The notes below the pieces were generated by a model that worked only from the letters and a program-made list of their open reading frames with translations, did not search any database and was not told where the DNA came from. Position numbers and translations under genes: made by a program. A stretch of DNA of 64,000 nucleotides from Dyadobacter sp. (GTDB lineage Bacteria; Bacteroidota; Bacteroidia; Cytophagales; Spirosomataceae). This document shows positions 57,054 through 64,000 of this stretch, one piece after another (positions within the stretch are counted from its first letter, which is position 1; each line of letters begins with the position of its first letter). Location: positions 465,601 through 529,600 of the forward strand of contig NZ_JAGIAS010000005.1 of the NCBI RefSeq assembly GCF_017744695.1, given 5' to 3'.

Positions 57054-57929
57054 CTATTTCAAAACTATCTGTTTCTGTGCAAAATATTCCTCATCCTGAC
57101 GGGCTGCCTCCCAGCCGATCAGTGCTTTTTTGCGCAAGCTGCCCCAACGGTATTCGCCCAATACGCCCTCTTTGCGGATCACCCTATGGCAGGGGATAAT
57201 GTAGGCAACAGGGTTGTCGCCCACCGCCGAACCTACTGCGCGGACGGCTTTCGGATGCCCGATACGCTCGGCGATTTGCTGGTAGGTCGTCACCGCGCCT
57301 TGGGGGATGCTGAGCAATGCTTCCCAAACTTTGAGCTGAAAATTGGTGCCTTGTACAAGCAATGGAAGTTTTTCCAATGATTGTTGTGCGGGGCTGAAAA
57401 TACGCTGTACGTAGCTTGCTGTCGACGCCTGGTCCGGACGGATGGTGGCGTAGTGCCATTTGCGGGCGAGCTCGATGAGCTGGAAGTCGCGGGTAGCGTC
57501 GTCCACAAATGCCATGGCGCAAATGCCTCGGTCGGTGGCGGCGATGAAACAATCACCAAAGGGTGTTTCATGAAATCCGTAGCTGATGACCAGTCCTTTG
57601 CCCGCGCTTTTGAACTCCTGAGGCGTAACACCCTCGATGGATACGAAGTGGTCATACACCCGGCTCTGGCTCGAAAGTCCGGCCGATTCGGCGAGTTCGG
57701 AAAGGTTGTTCGAATCCCTGATCCGGTCCTTCAAATATCCTGCCGTGATGTATTGCAGGAACCGTTTCGGGCTCACGCCGGCCCATTCCGAAAACATGCG
57801 CTGGAAATGGAACTGGCTGATGCTCACCTCGTCGGCTACTTCGTTGAGCGTTGGCTGCTCCTTGGCGTTGGCCACGATATATTCGATGGCTTTCGCGATT
57901 TTGTCGTAATGATAAGTTTGCTGGTCCAT
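57054..57929 (-). CDS. AraC-type regulator fused to O6-methylguanine-DNA methyltransferase (Ada-like)
   Basis: 291 residues from the ATG of DQQTYHYDKIAKAIEYIVANAKEQPTLNEVADEVSIS. The N-terminal 100 residues are an AraC helix-turn-helix pair (LNEVADEVSISQFHFQRMFSEWAGVSPKRFLQYITAGYLKDRIRDSNNLSELAESAGLSSQSRVYDHF). The rest is the Ogt/Ada transferase: GTNFQLKVWEALLSIPQGAVTTYQQIAERIGHPKAVRAVGSAVGDNPVAYIIPCHRVIRKEG with the acceptor Cys in PCHRV. It removes methyl from O6-methylguanine. The N-terminal methylphosphotriester zinc domain of E. coli Ada is absent. Confidence 0.93.
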   Translation of the reverse strand: MDQQTYHYDKIAKAIEYIVANAKEQPTLNEVADEVSISQFHFQRMFSEWAGVSPKRFLQYITAGYLKDRIRDSNNLSELAESAGLSSQSRVYDHFVSIEGVTPQEFKSAGKGLVISYGFHETPFGDCFIAATDRGICAMAFVDDATRDFQLIELARKWHYATIRPDQASTASYVQRIFSPAQQSLEKLPLLVQGTNFQLKVWEALLSIPQGAVTTYQQIAERIGHPKAVRAVGSAVGDNPVAYIIPCHRVIRKEGVLGEYRWGSLRKKALIGWEAARQDEEYFAQKQIVLK

Positions 57930-58097
57930 TGGATTTTTTAATTTGTTGATACAAATTTGGTTTGTATGCCCCGGGTAGCCAACCCGAAACTTGCGCACTA
58001 TCTGCACCAGTCACTAAACCGCGTTGGCGCTGTTTATGTACGCGGGTTTATATTCGCATCAGTTTAAAACAGCCATATTAGTACGTTCCTCATAGCC

Positions 58098-58397
58098 ATG
58101 AAATTACTTTTTGCGAGCCTTATTACCATACTGGTCACCCACGGTGCCCATTCACAAAATTTCAAAGCGGAGCTCCGGAAGCTCAACGGTCAGATAGAAG
58201 CTGCTTACAAAAGCCGCAAACTGACCGCCAACGAATACGCCAAGTTAAAAGAAGAACGCAATGCGATCGAACTGACGATCGATAAGGCGCTTGCCGACGA
58301 TATCCTTACACCGGATGAAAAAAACAGAATTCATTCAAAGATAGTCCGTTCGCGGAAGCGGCTGTCGAAATACAAGACCAACCGGGAGATCTATTAA
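58098..58397 (+). CDS. Small exported helical protein, unknown
   Basis: 99 residues; signal peptide KLLFASLITILVTHGAHSQ, mature part about 80 residues. Charged, helical, with a repeat-like pattern: LNGQIEAAYKSRKLTANEYAKLKEERNAIELTIDKALADDILTPDEKNRIHSKIVRSRKRLSKYKTN. It resembles small periplasmic proteins of Bacteroidota with EF-hand-like LTxDEY motifs but carries no clean EF loop. It ends in a hairpin shared with the facing short Lys-rich gene. Confidence 0.6.
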   Translation: MKLLFASLITILVTHGAHSQNFKAELRKLNGQIEAAYKSRKLTANEYAKLKEERNAIELTIDKALADDILTPDEKNRIHSKIVRSRKRLSKYKTNREIY

Positions 58398-58400
58398 AAG

Positions 58401-58438
58401 CGAAATGGCTCCTGCATTGCATTGCGGGAGCCATTTCG
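58401..58438. terminator. Hairpin after the small exported protein gene
   Basis: CGAAATGGCTCC and GGAGCCATTTCG pair perfectly around 14 bases. It starts four bases after the stop codon and lies before the converging Lys-rich gene. No T-run follows on the plus strand. Confidence 0.65.
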
Positions 58439-58459
58439 GGAAGGACGTGTGACGGAGGA

Positions 58460-58573
58460 TCAATAATCCTTTTTGCCATCCTTTTTTGCCTTTTTATCAG
58501 CTCTTTTTTCTTTCAGCGTTTTAGTAGCCTCTTTTTTGTCGCTCCCTTTGTCCAGGTTTTTTCCTTTGGCCAT
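58460..58573 (-). CDS. Very small Lys-rich protein
   Basis: A 37-codon frame, MAKGKNLDKGSDKKEATKTL followed by a KEKRADKKAKKDGKKDY tail. Nearly half of the residues are lysine. This form (MAKGKN...KEATKTLKEKRADKKAKK) is a recurring short protein type of Bacteroidota. It may bind nucleic acid by charge alone. The start has no strong ribosome-binding site. Presented as real because the pattern is familiar and the codon use is that of its neighbours; no function known. Confidence 0.6.
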   Translation of the reverse strand: MAKGKNLDKGSDKKEATKTLKEKRADKKAKKDGKKDY

Positions 58574-58649
58574 GACTATTGAATTTTAGAGTTGTGTAAT
58601 CTTTCAAATAACAGCAATAACCCGCGCATTTGTATCCTGCACCCTAAAT

Positions 58650-59633
58650 TTATTGCTTTTGCGTAATCCTGTCCATGATCAGGTTCGCCCGCGCTCCGGT
58701 GTCGCCGCTGCTGGGGCATTTGCCTTCACCCCGTAATTCCCGCACGATCGATTCGATGAGTGGCTGCTGCACATGTTGCGGATAAGGGATGTGAAATACC
58801 TCAATACCCTCAGAAGTTTCGACGTGGATATCGAATTTCTCAAAAAATGAAAACGTGATGCGGCCTTTCGAGCCAATGATCTGCGCCTCGTCCTCGCGCT
58901 GGTCTTTGTCGATGGTATAGCACCAGCTTCCTTTACCCAATATGCCCGATTCAAATTCAAAATTGGCCACGACAATATCGTCTGCCTCGTACAGGCCCGC
59001 CTGGTTGCGCGCGATCCCCGACGCGTGACGGATAGGCCCGAAAATGAATTCAAGGAGGTCGAACTGGTGCGATGCAAGATCGTGGAAATGCCCGCCACCC
59101 GAAATTTCCGGTTTTACGCGCCAGCGCGGCTTTGCATTCGGCCCGACTTCTTCATCGTAAGGCTGCCATTGGAGGCAAATATCGATGAAGCGAACATCTC
59201 CGATCACCTTTTTGTCGATCAATTCTTTTACTTTCAGGAAGTAATCCAAGGCGCGTCGGTAATAGGCTACGAAAACCGGTACGCCGGTTCGCTTGCTTTC
59301 CGCATTGATGCGGTCGCATTCGGCGGCGGTTCGGGCCATGGGTTTTTCGATGTACACCGGCTTACCGGCGCGCATCGCTTTGAAGGCCAGGCTTTCGTGG
59401 GCGTCGGGCGGCGTGGCGATGTAAATCGCATTGATATCGGGGTCGTTGATGAGCGCTTCGGCGTCGTCATACCATTTGGGCACGCCATGGCGCTCGGCAT
59501 AGTCTTTGGCCAATGCGCCATCGCGTCGCATGACCGCCACGAGCGAAGAGTTGGGTACCTTATTGAATGCGGGTCCGCTTTTGACTTCGGTCACGTTGCC
59601 GCAACCGATAATGCCCCATTTTATCTGATCCAT
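58650..59633 (-). CDS. Gfo/Idh/MocA-family oxidoreductase
   Basis: 327 residues from the ATG of DQIKWGIIGCGNVTEVKSGPAFNKVP. The NAD(P)-binding GIIGCGNV is at the start; the family marks are IYIATPPDAHESLAFKAMRAGKPVYIEKPMARTAAECDRI, with the Lys of EKP, and GGGHFHDLASHQFDLLEFIFGPI with the catalytic His/Asp. No signal peptide, so cytoplasmic. It oxidises or reduces a sugar or inositol derivative; the substrate is not readable. It is divergent from the VF530 gene. Confidence 0.9.
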   Translation of the reverse strand: MDQIKWGIIGCGNVTEVKSGPAFNKVPNSSLVAVMRRDGALAKDYAERHGVPKWYDDAEALINDPDINAIYIATPPDAHESLAFKAMRAGKPVYIEKPMARTAAECDRINAESKRTGVPVFVAYYRRALDYFLKVKELIDKKVIGDVRFIDICLQWQPYDEEVGPNAKPRWRVKPEISGGGHFHDLASHQFDLLEFIFGPIRHASGIARNQAGLYEADDIVVANFEFESGILGKGSWCYTIDKDQREDEAQIIGSKGRITFSFFEKFDIHVETSEGIEVFHIPYPQHVQQPLIESIVRELRGEGKCPSSGDTGARANLIMDRITQKQ

Positions 59634-59732
59634 CGGACAGGTTTTAGGTTTTGAACTAATCAACCTGCATAATAATTATTTAAGAACAGAAATCTACTTT
59701 AAAAGACACTGCAACATTTTTGAACGGTACAC

Positions 59733-59954
59733 ATGGAATCACAACCGAATAACCCGCTTCATGGTAAAACCCTGGAAGCTATTTTGAATGAGCTCGTGGA
59801 TTATTATGGCTGGGAGCAAATGGGTTATTATGTCAATATCAATAGCTTTCAGCACGATCCCAGTGTGAAATCGAGCCTCAAATTTCTGCGGAAGACGCCG
59901 TGGGCACGCCAGAAAGTGGAAGAATTGTACCTGAAAATGCTGGCACGGAAGTAG
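59733..59954 (+). CDS. VF530-family (DUF2132) small protein
   Basis: 73 residues: NNPLHGKTLEAILNELVDYYGWEQMGYYVNINSFQHDPSVKSSLKFLRKTPWARQKVEELYLKML. The sequence NPLHGxTLxxxxxxLVxxYGWxxMG...I..F..[ND]PS..SSLKFLRKTPWAR.KVE.LY is the VF530 signature, a small winged-helix protein with suspected DNA binding. Free-standing, 46 bases before the CbpA gene. Confidence 0.92.
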   Translation: MESQPNNPLHGKTLEAILNELVDYYGWEQMGYYVNINSFQHDPSVKSSLKFLRKTPWARQKVEELYLKMLARK

Positions 59955-60000
59955 AGGGCTGTTTTGTTAACCATTATTCACTTCAACAGATTGGATATTT

Positions 60001-60876
60001 ATGGCTTTTGTAGATTATTATCAGATACTCGGACTTGACAAAAATGCTGACGATAAGGCCATTAAGAATGCTTACAGAAAACTGGCGAGGAAATACCACC
60101 CCGATCTGAACCCGAACGACAAGGAAGCGCAGAAGAAGTTTCAGGAGCTCAACGAAGCGAACGAGGTGCTGAGCGACCCTGAAAAGCGGAAGAAGTACGA
60201 CAAGTACGGCAAAGACTGGCAACATAGCGCGGAATTCGAACAGGCGCGGCAGGCACGCAGCCAGGCAGGAGGACAGGAGGGCCAATGGTATGGCGGCAGC
60301 AACGAAGGTTTCTCCGATTTCTTCGAATCGATGTTTGGCTCGGGCTTCGGTGGCGGTCGGCAGGCGCGGTTCCGCGGGCAGGATTACCAGGCTGAAATCC
60401 ATCTGGGCCTTCGCGACGCCTACGAAACGCACAAACAAACCCTGACGGTGAATGGCAAAAACATTCGCATTACTGTGCCGGCAGGTGTTGAAAACGGGCA
60501 AACTATTAAAATTGCAGGCCATGGCGGCCCTGGAAGCAATGGCGGGCCGAACGGGGATTTATATATTACTTTCTCGGTAGGAGTTGACGAAAAATTCAGA
60601 CGGTCCGGTAATGACCTGCATGTGAAAGCAGAGCTGGATCTTTATACGGCCGTGCTGGGTGGCGAGCTGGTGGTGGAGACATTGAGCGGGAAAGTGAAAC
60701 TACCTGTGAAGCCCGAAACGCAGAACGGCAGTGTGGTACGTTTGAAAGGCAAGGGCTTTCCGGTTTACAAACAGGAGGGCCAGTTCGGAGATCTTTACGT
60801 GACTTTCGACGTCAAAATCCCGACCAACCTGACCGACCGTCAAAAGGAATTGTTTACAGAATTGTCTAAATCCTGA
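60001..60876 (+). CDS. cbpA: DnaJ-domain co-chaperone CbpA type
   Basis: 291 residues. J domain at 4-70: DYYQILGLDKNADDKAIKNAYRKLARKYHPDLNPNDKEAQKKFQELNEANEVLSDPEKRKKYDKYG with HPD at 35-37. A Gly-rich linker (about 85-120) follows and then the two substrate-binding barrels (QDYQAEIHLGLRDAYETHKQTL... and IPTNLTDRQKELFTELSKS at the end). The cysteine-rich zinc domain of true DnaJ is absent, so it is CbpA. Seven bases before the CbpM gene, which encodes its modulator. Works with DnaK. Confidence 0.92.
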   Translation: MAFVDYYQILGLDKNADDKAIKNAYRKLARKYHPDLNPNDKEAQKKFQELNEANEVLSDPEKRKKYDKYGKDWQHSAEFEQARQARSQAGGQEGQWYGGSNEGFSDFFESMFGSGFGGGRQARFRGQDYQAEIHLGLRDAYETHKQTLTVNGKNIRITVPAGVENGQTIKIAGHGGPGSNGGPNGDLYITFSVGVDEKFRRSGNDLHVKAELDLYTAVLGGELVVETLSGKVKLPVKPETQNGSVVRLKGKGFPVYKQEGQFGDLYVTFDVKIPTNLTDRQKELFTELSKS

Positions 60877-60883
60877 AAACGAT

Positions 60884-61183
60884 ATGGAAAATGATCAGTT
60901 GATTGCCATCGAAGTGTTCTGCACGAATTACGATGTGGAATACGCGTTTGTAGAATCATTGCAGGAACACGACCTAATCGAGACCGTGATCGTTGGCGAA
61001 GCGCGTTTTTTACAGGTCCCGCAACTGAACCGCATCGAGCGCATTATCCGCCTTCACCGCGAGCTGGACATTAACCTGGAAGGTATAGAGGCTATTCAGG
61101 GACTGCTTGGCCGGATTGAACAACTGGACAGGGAAATTGCTTCGCTTCGGAACCGTTTGCGGTTTTACGAGCCGGGCTTATAA
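60884..61183 (+). CDS. cbpM: Chaperone modulator CbpM
   Basis: 99 residues of the MerR-like helix-turn-helix and coiled-coil form of CbpM: LIAIEVFCTNYDVEYAFVESLQEHDLIETVIVGEARFLQVPQLNRIERIIRLHRELDINLEGIEAIQGLLGRIEQLDREIASLRNRLRFYE. It binds the J domain of CbpA and blocks its access to DnaK. Transcription and translation with cbpA are expected. Confidence 0.9.
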   Translation: MENDQLIAIEVFCTNYDVEYAFVESLQEHDLIETVIVGEARFLQVPQLNRIERIIRLHRELDINLEGIEAIQGLLGRIEQLDREIASLRNRLRFYEPGL

Positions 61184-61210
61184 TAACTCATGCATTGCCG
61201 GATAACCGGT

Positions 61211-61260
61211 TATCTTTGCACTCCCATTAAAACGAAGGGCAGGCCGGAGCCGGTCTGCCC
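61211..61260 (+). promoter_or_regulatory. Leader of the DEAD-box helicase: -7 box and hairpin
   Basis: TATCTTTG (61211-61218) fits a -7 element and lies in the dyad GATAACCGGTTATC. The transcript would begin near 61225. A strong hairpin follows: GGGCAGGCCGG (61237-61247) pairs with CCGGTCTGCCC (61250-61260) with one G-U. It ends 12 bases before the ATG, near where a ribosome would bind. No T-run follows, so it is not a classical terminator. Confidence 0.5.
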
Positions 61261-61272
61261 CATTATTTGCCT

Positions 61273-62508
61273 ATGAAATTTGAAGATTACCCCATTGCCG
61301 CCGAGATCAAGCGGAGCCTGGAAGCGGCCGGGTTCAAAAAGCCTACGGATATCCAGTTTAAAGCCATTCCGGCGGTTATGAAGGGGGAAGATGTGTTGGC
61401 TATCGCGCAGACTGGCACCGGTAAGACGGCCGCATTTGCGATTCCGGTGGTGGATAAATTGCATAAGCAAAAGTCGTCGAGCCGTTCCGAAGGGATCAAA
61501 TGCGTGGTCATGGTGCCAACGCGGGAGCTGGCTATCCAGATCGCCGAGGTGTTTACGAGTATTTCGCGTCACACTAAAGTGAAAACATTCAGCGTGTTCG
61601 GTGGTGTAGAGCAGGGGCCACAGATCGCGAAGCTCGAAAAAGGTATTGACGTCCTCGTTTCGACGCCCGGCCGGATGTTCGATCTTGTGAGTCAAGGCTA
61701 TATCAAGCTGGATCGCGTCGATACGCTCATTCTCGATGAAGCGGATCATATGCTCGACCTGGGGTTCATCAAAGATATTCAGGACCTGATCCGGCATTTG
61801 CCTAAAAGAAGGCAGACACTTTTTTTCTCGGCTACCATCGACGAAAAGATCAAGAAACTGGCGTATTCGCTGGTTAGGAATGCCATCCGTATTCAGATTT
61901 CGCCTAAAAATCCTGTTGCCAAAAACATCGACCATTCTGTTGCCTTTGTGGCAATGGACGACAAACGTTTTTTCCTGGAACGCGTCATTCGCCAGAATGC
62001 CGATAAAAAGATCCTCGTGTTCGTGCGCACGAAGGTGCGCGCCGAGCGCGTGTACAAGGCGCTCGAACGCATGGAAATCAAGAGCCTGACCATTCACGGA
62101 GATAAGGAGCAAGCCGACCGCCTCACCGCGATGAACGAGTTCAAGAAAGGCAATGTAAAGGTGCTGATTGCAACGGATGTGAGCGCGCGTGGGATCGATA
62201 TCCCGAATGTGGATTACGTAATCAACTACGATTTACCCGAACAGCCCGAAAATTACGTCCACCGTGTAGGCCGTACCGGCCGCGGAATGCAGAAGGGCAT
62301 TGCAGTGTCGTTTTGCAGTGACGAGGAAAAGCCGGTACTCGACCAGATACAGCAATATCTCGATAAACCCATTGCCGTGGTAAAGCTGACCGCCGAAGAT
62401 TACGCCGAGACGCTTGAATTCACCACGGATACGCCCAACGATCTCAGCGCCCTGATGCGTGAAATCGAAGAGTTCGAGTCGAGGCAAAAGAAGAAAAGCA
62501 AAAAATAG
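61273..62508 (+). CDS. DEAD-box RNA helicase
   Basis: 411 residues from the ATG of KFEDYPIAAEIKRSLEAAGFKKPTDIQFKAIP (Q motif). Motifs in order: AQTGTGKT (I), PTRELAIQ (Ia), TPGRMFD (Ib), DEAD (II), SAT (III), LVFVRTK-like region (IV), STHGD-type DKEQADRLTAM, ATDVSARGIDIP (V) and HRVGRTGR (VI). The C-terminal tail is short and basic (FESRQKKKSKK). It unwinds RNA, probably for ribosome assembly or cold growth. A hairpin leader precedes it. A strong terminator follows. Confidence 0.94.
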   Translation: MKFEDYPIAAEIKRSLEAAGFKKPTDIQFKAIPAVMKGEDVLAIAQTGTGKTAAFAIPVVDKLHKQKSSSRSEGIKCVVMVPTRELAIQIAEVFTSISRHTKVKTFSVFGGVEQGPQIAKLEKGIDVLVSTPGRMFDLVSQGYIKLDRVDTLILDEADHMLDLGFIKDIQDLIRHLPKRRQTLFFSATIDEKIKKLAYSLVRNAIRIQISPKNPVAKNIDHSVAFVAMDDKRFFLERVIRQNADKKILVFVRTKVRAERVYKALERMEIKSLTIHGDKEQADRLTAMNEFKKGNVKVLIATDVSARGIDIPNVDYVINYDLPEQPENYVHRVGRTGRGMQKGIAVSFCSDEEKPVLDQIQQYLDKPIAVVKLTAEDYAETLEFTTDTPNDLSALMREIEEFESRQKKKSKK

Positions 62509-62514
62509 CCCATT

Positions 62515-62552
62515 AAAAAAGGCTTTCAGAATCACTCCTGAAAGCCTTTTTT
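62515..62552. terminator. Strong bidirectional terminator
   Basis: Perfect 15-base arms (62515-62529, 62538-62552) around eight bases, ending in TTTTTT on the plus strand and equally on the minus strand. It serves the helicase and the facing CHRD gene. Confidence 0.92.
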
Positions 62553-62569
62553 ATATGATATAATGTTGA

Positions 62570-63034
62570 TTACTTTTCGAATTTGTCAACCAGAATCTGT
62601 CCGCGGATTTCACCGTAGTAATACAGTTCGGTTGGGATATTAACATACATCATACCAGTGATAAGCTGAGTTTGCTGCTCTAAATTCAATTTCACCGAGC
62701 CTTGCACCTGGTTGCTGGCTGGTTTGTCAGCAAGCGGGAAAACAATTCCACCGACTTGCCACGCGGGATTAGCGGCGTGAATGTTTACCGACGTTGGTGT
62801 AATGTTCTGGTAAGTGATGTTGTATTTCAGCTCCATGGTAGCTTTGTTGTATTCAAAAACACCGGTTCCCTGCGCGGAAGATGTAGCTTTTGGCATCGTG
62901 GCGCTACTATTGATGACGGCGGACAGCTTCACAATGTCATCTTTATGAGGTCCTTCTTCTTTACAAGAAGTGACAAAACCTAACATCAAAACTCCTGCGA
63001 TCAATAGTAAAAAACGTTTCATTGGCTTTTTCAT
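62570..63034 (-). CDS. CHRD-domain lipoprotein
   Basis: 154 residues. Lipobox LMLGFVTSCKEE (Cys about residue 24) makes it a lipoprotein. The mature part is a CHRD domain: DIVKLSAVINSSATMPKATSSAQGTGVFEYNKATMELKYNITYQNITPTSVNIHAANPAWQVGGIVFPLADKPASNQVQGSVKLNLEQQTQLITGMMYVNIPTELYYYGEIRGQILV, with N-I-H-A-A-N-P and YVNIPTxxxxxGEIRGQI. Such domains are common in Bacteroidota lipoproteins of unknown role. An internal ATG at 63022 would also keep the signal. Confidence 0.88.
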   Translation of the reverse strand: MKKPMKRFLLLIAGVLMLGFVTSCKEEGPHKDDIVKLSAVINSSATMPKATSSAQGTGVFEYNKATMELKYNITYQNITPTSVNIHAANPAWQVGGIVFPLADKPASNQVQGSVKLNLEQQTQLITGMMYVNIPTELYYYGEIRGQILVDKFEK

Positions 63035-63110
63035 ACAGCGTTAATTAAAAAATTTGACTCCTAAATATACATACAAACTTAAATCCTGCAAAAACGATAC
63101 CAGTTTGCTG

Positions 63111-63845
63111 TCATATGTTCCAAAGGTCACTTTTCCGGATATAAACGATCCGGTTGTTCCAGATTACCCTGTCCCAGTGGTCGACAGAACCGATTATCGT
63201 CAGCTTATGTCCTTTTCCCACCCGTTCGACGACTCCTGCTGCCGACGAAGGTTCATCGCGCAGGAAGGTGTTATCGTTCACAATAATACACGTTTGATAA
63301 AGGGAAGGCACATTTAATATGCCCAGCAGCGCGAGCAGATAAACGATGATGGAAACCTTGTGAATCTGCAAAATCGGCTCCTTCCTACGTGTCTTTGTAA
63401 CCATTATGACAACTATATAGGTGCCCAAAGTTAGGAGCAATATCGGAATGTAATCACCATATTTTCGATAAAATATTATGAAATAGTTGTAATCGTCGAA
63501 TTCATAGCCACTTAGATTCTGCTCTTTGGCGAGCTTGTCCATTTTCTCAAAAAGGTGCCTTGAAGGTTTCACCAGGGCCAATTTGCTGAGAAAAAAAAGG
63601 CAATCGGTATAGTTGTTGGTTTTTTCCGCCAGAAAAGCGAGCTTCAAAAGCAGCGCCTGACTATTTTTTTCGGTCAGACTGAAATTTTTTTTGTAGAGTG
63701 TTTGGGCCTCTGCATACCTGGCGATAGCGAACAGAGAATCAGCCGTTTTGAGCTCTTTCTGATTGGCACAAAAAGCCAGGTCCGGCATGAAAAATGCCAG
63801 GAATAAAAACGAAAAAATCAGGTTTTTCTTGTAGGGTACTTGCAT
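63111..63845 (-). CDS. Membrane protein with TPR and SH3 regions (BatE-like)
   Basis: 244 residues. Signal peptide KKNLIFSFLFLAFFMPDLAFCA; then two or three TPR-like helices (KTADSLFAIARYAEAQTLYKKNFSLTEKNSQALLLKLAFLAEKTNNYTDCLFFLSKLAL); two membrane helices (IPILLLTLGTYIVVIMV, KVSIIVYLLALLGILNV); and a C-terminal SH3-like part (IIVNDNTFLRDEPSSAAGVVERVGKGHKLTIIGSVDHWDRVIWNNRIVYIRKSDLW). The order resembles the end of BatE proteins of the Bacteroides aerotolerance operon, but no bat gene adjoins. Its start overlaps the promoter of tRNA-Lys. Confidence 0.65.
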   Translation of the reverse strand: MQVPYKKNLIFSFLFLAFFMPDLAFCANQKELKTADSLFAIARYAEAQTLYKKNFSLTEKNSQALLLKLAFLAEKTNNYTDCLFFLSKLALVKPSRHLFEKMDKLAKEQNLSGYEFDDYNYFIIFYRKYGDYIPILLLTLGTYIVVIMVTKTRRKEPILQIHKVSIIVYLLALLGILNVPSLYQTCIIVNDNTFLRDEPSSAAGVVERVGKGHKLTIIGSVDHWDRVIWNNRIVYIRKSDLWNI

Positions 63846-63870
63846 TATACTTTAAAGAATTCTACTTTTG
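63840..63870 (+). promoter_or_regulatory. Promoter of tRNA-Lys
   Basis: TTG at 63840-63842, 20 bases, TACTTTTG at 63863-63870 then CA. Same layout as the tRNA-Leu and tRNA-Thr promoters. Leader about 70 bases. Confidence 0.8.
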
Positions 63871-63946
63871 CATCGCAATTACGGAAAACGCCACGGCTAA
63901 TCCAACACTGCAAAACCTCGAAAGCGACAAAGCAAGTAGAAAAAAC

Positions 63947-64000
63947 GATTCCGTAGCTCAGCTGGTAGAGCAATACACTTTTAATGTATGGGTCCTGGGT
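63947..64000 (+). tRNA. tRNA-Lys (anticodon TTT), 5' part
   Basis: GATTCCG acceptor strand, D-arm GCTCAGCTGGTAGAGC, anticodon stem ATACA/TGTAT around CTTTTAA (anticodon TTT), and the T-arm start CTGGGT are visible; the window ends there. Base pairing predicts a 3' end CCCAGCGGGATCA, found as a displaced copy at 44623-44635. Confidence 0.92.

Overview
This window looks like the chromosome of a Bacteroidota bacterium, most likely a Cytophagales member close to Dyadobacter/Spirosomataceae. The genus is an inference; the phylum rests on what can be read: promoters of the TTG-N19/20-TAnnTTTG type in front of all three tRNA genes, a gliding-motility type C-terminal sorting domain (type IX secretion), DUF349, ISAon1-like ISL3 transposase halves, Crp/Fnr and HxlR regulators of Bacteroidota type, and a general lack of strong Shine-Dalgarno sequences. 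Most of the window is ordinary chromosome at moderate GC; one patch at about 44.6-47.8 kb is visibly AT-richer.

Layout. 1-7 kb: end of a LysE-type exporter, surE plus a GH3-type amido synthetase, a GNAT enzyme, tRNA hydroxylase trhO, a deoxynucleoside kinase, two overlapping small membrane genes facing a Xre regulator, and tRNA-Leu(GAG). 7-10.6 kb: an exported SelA-like PLP enzyme and an exported metallohydrolase, separated by a helically phased 10-bp repeat array. 10.8-21.2 kb: a secreted T9SS cargo protein, a RibD-like reductase, a small HTH pair, an ECF42-type sigma factor with its YCII partner, a WG-repeat protein, DUF3095, cupin and Crp/Fnr, and a GbsR-DCC operon whose third gene (TIGR01777 family) is broken by an internal deletion. 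21.3-31.6 kb: extracellular carbohydrate chemistry (sugar dehydrogenase, a pectinesterase fused to an alpha/beta esterase, three Cys-type sulfatases), a CAP protein, and a Crp-type regulator followed directly by a near-consensus CRP box. 31.7-43.5 kb: an ArsR-SRPBCC-DoxX-YdeI-DUF4256 operon behind a double operator, aldo/keto reductase, serine hydrolase, a PepSY/iron-uptake-like membrane operon, HxlR and an MFS exporter, chromate transporter and a P-loop kinase.

43.5-49.4 kb: a lipoprotein, then a decayed genomic island. It starts at a 13-nt copy of the 3' end of tRNA-Lys beside an orphan terminator, carries small unknown genes and a structured non-coding stretch, and ends at a tyrosine integrase whose N-terminus was cut off by a complete ISL3-family element without target duplication, next to tRNA-Thr(TGT).

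49.4-64 kb: housekeeping: DUF349, pdxH, citrate synthase, miaA with two partners, an outer-membrane barrel, an AraC-Ogt fusion, a Gfo/Idh/MocA oxidoreductase, CbpA-CbpM chaperones, a DEAD-box helicase with a 5' leader hairpin, a CHRD lipoprotein, a TPR/SH3 membrane protein and the 5' part of tRNA-Lys(TTT) at the right edge.

I see no CRISPR array, rRNA, replication origin or obvious defence cassette. The most informative signals are regulatory and historical (operators, phased repeats, att remnant, IS-linked truncation, deletion pseudogene) rather than one new multi-gene system.
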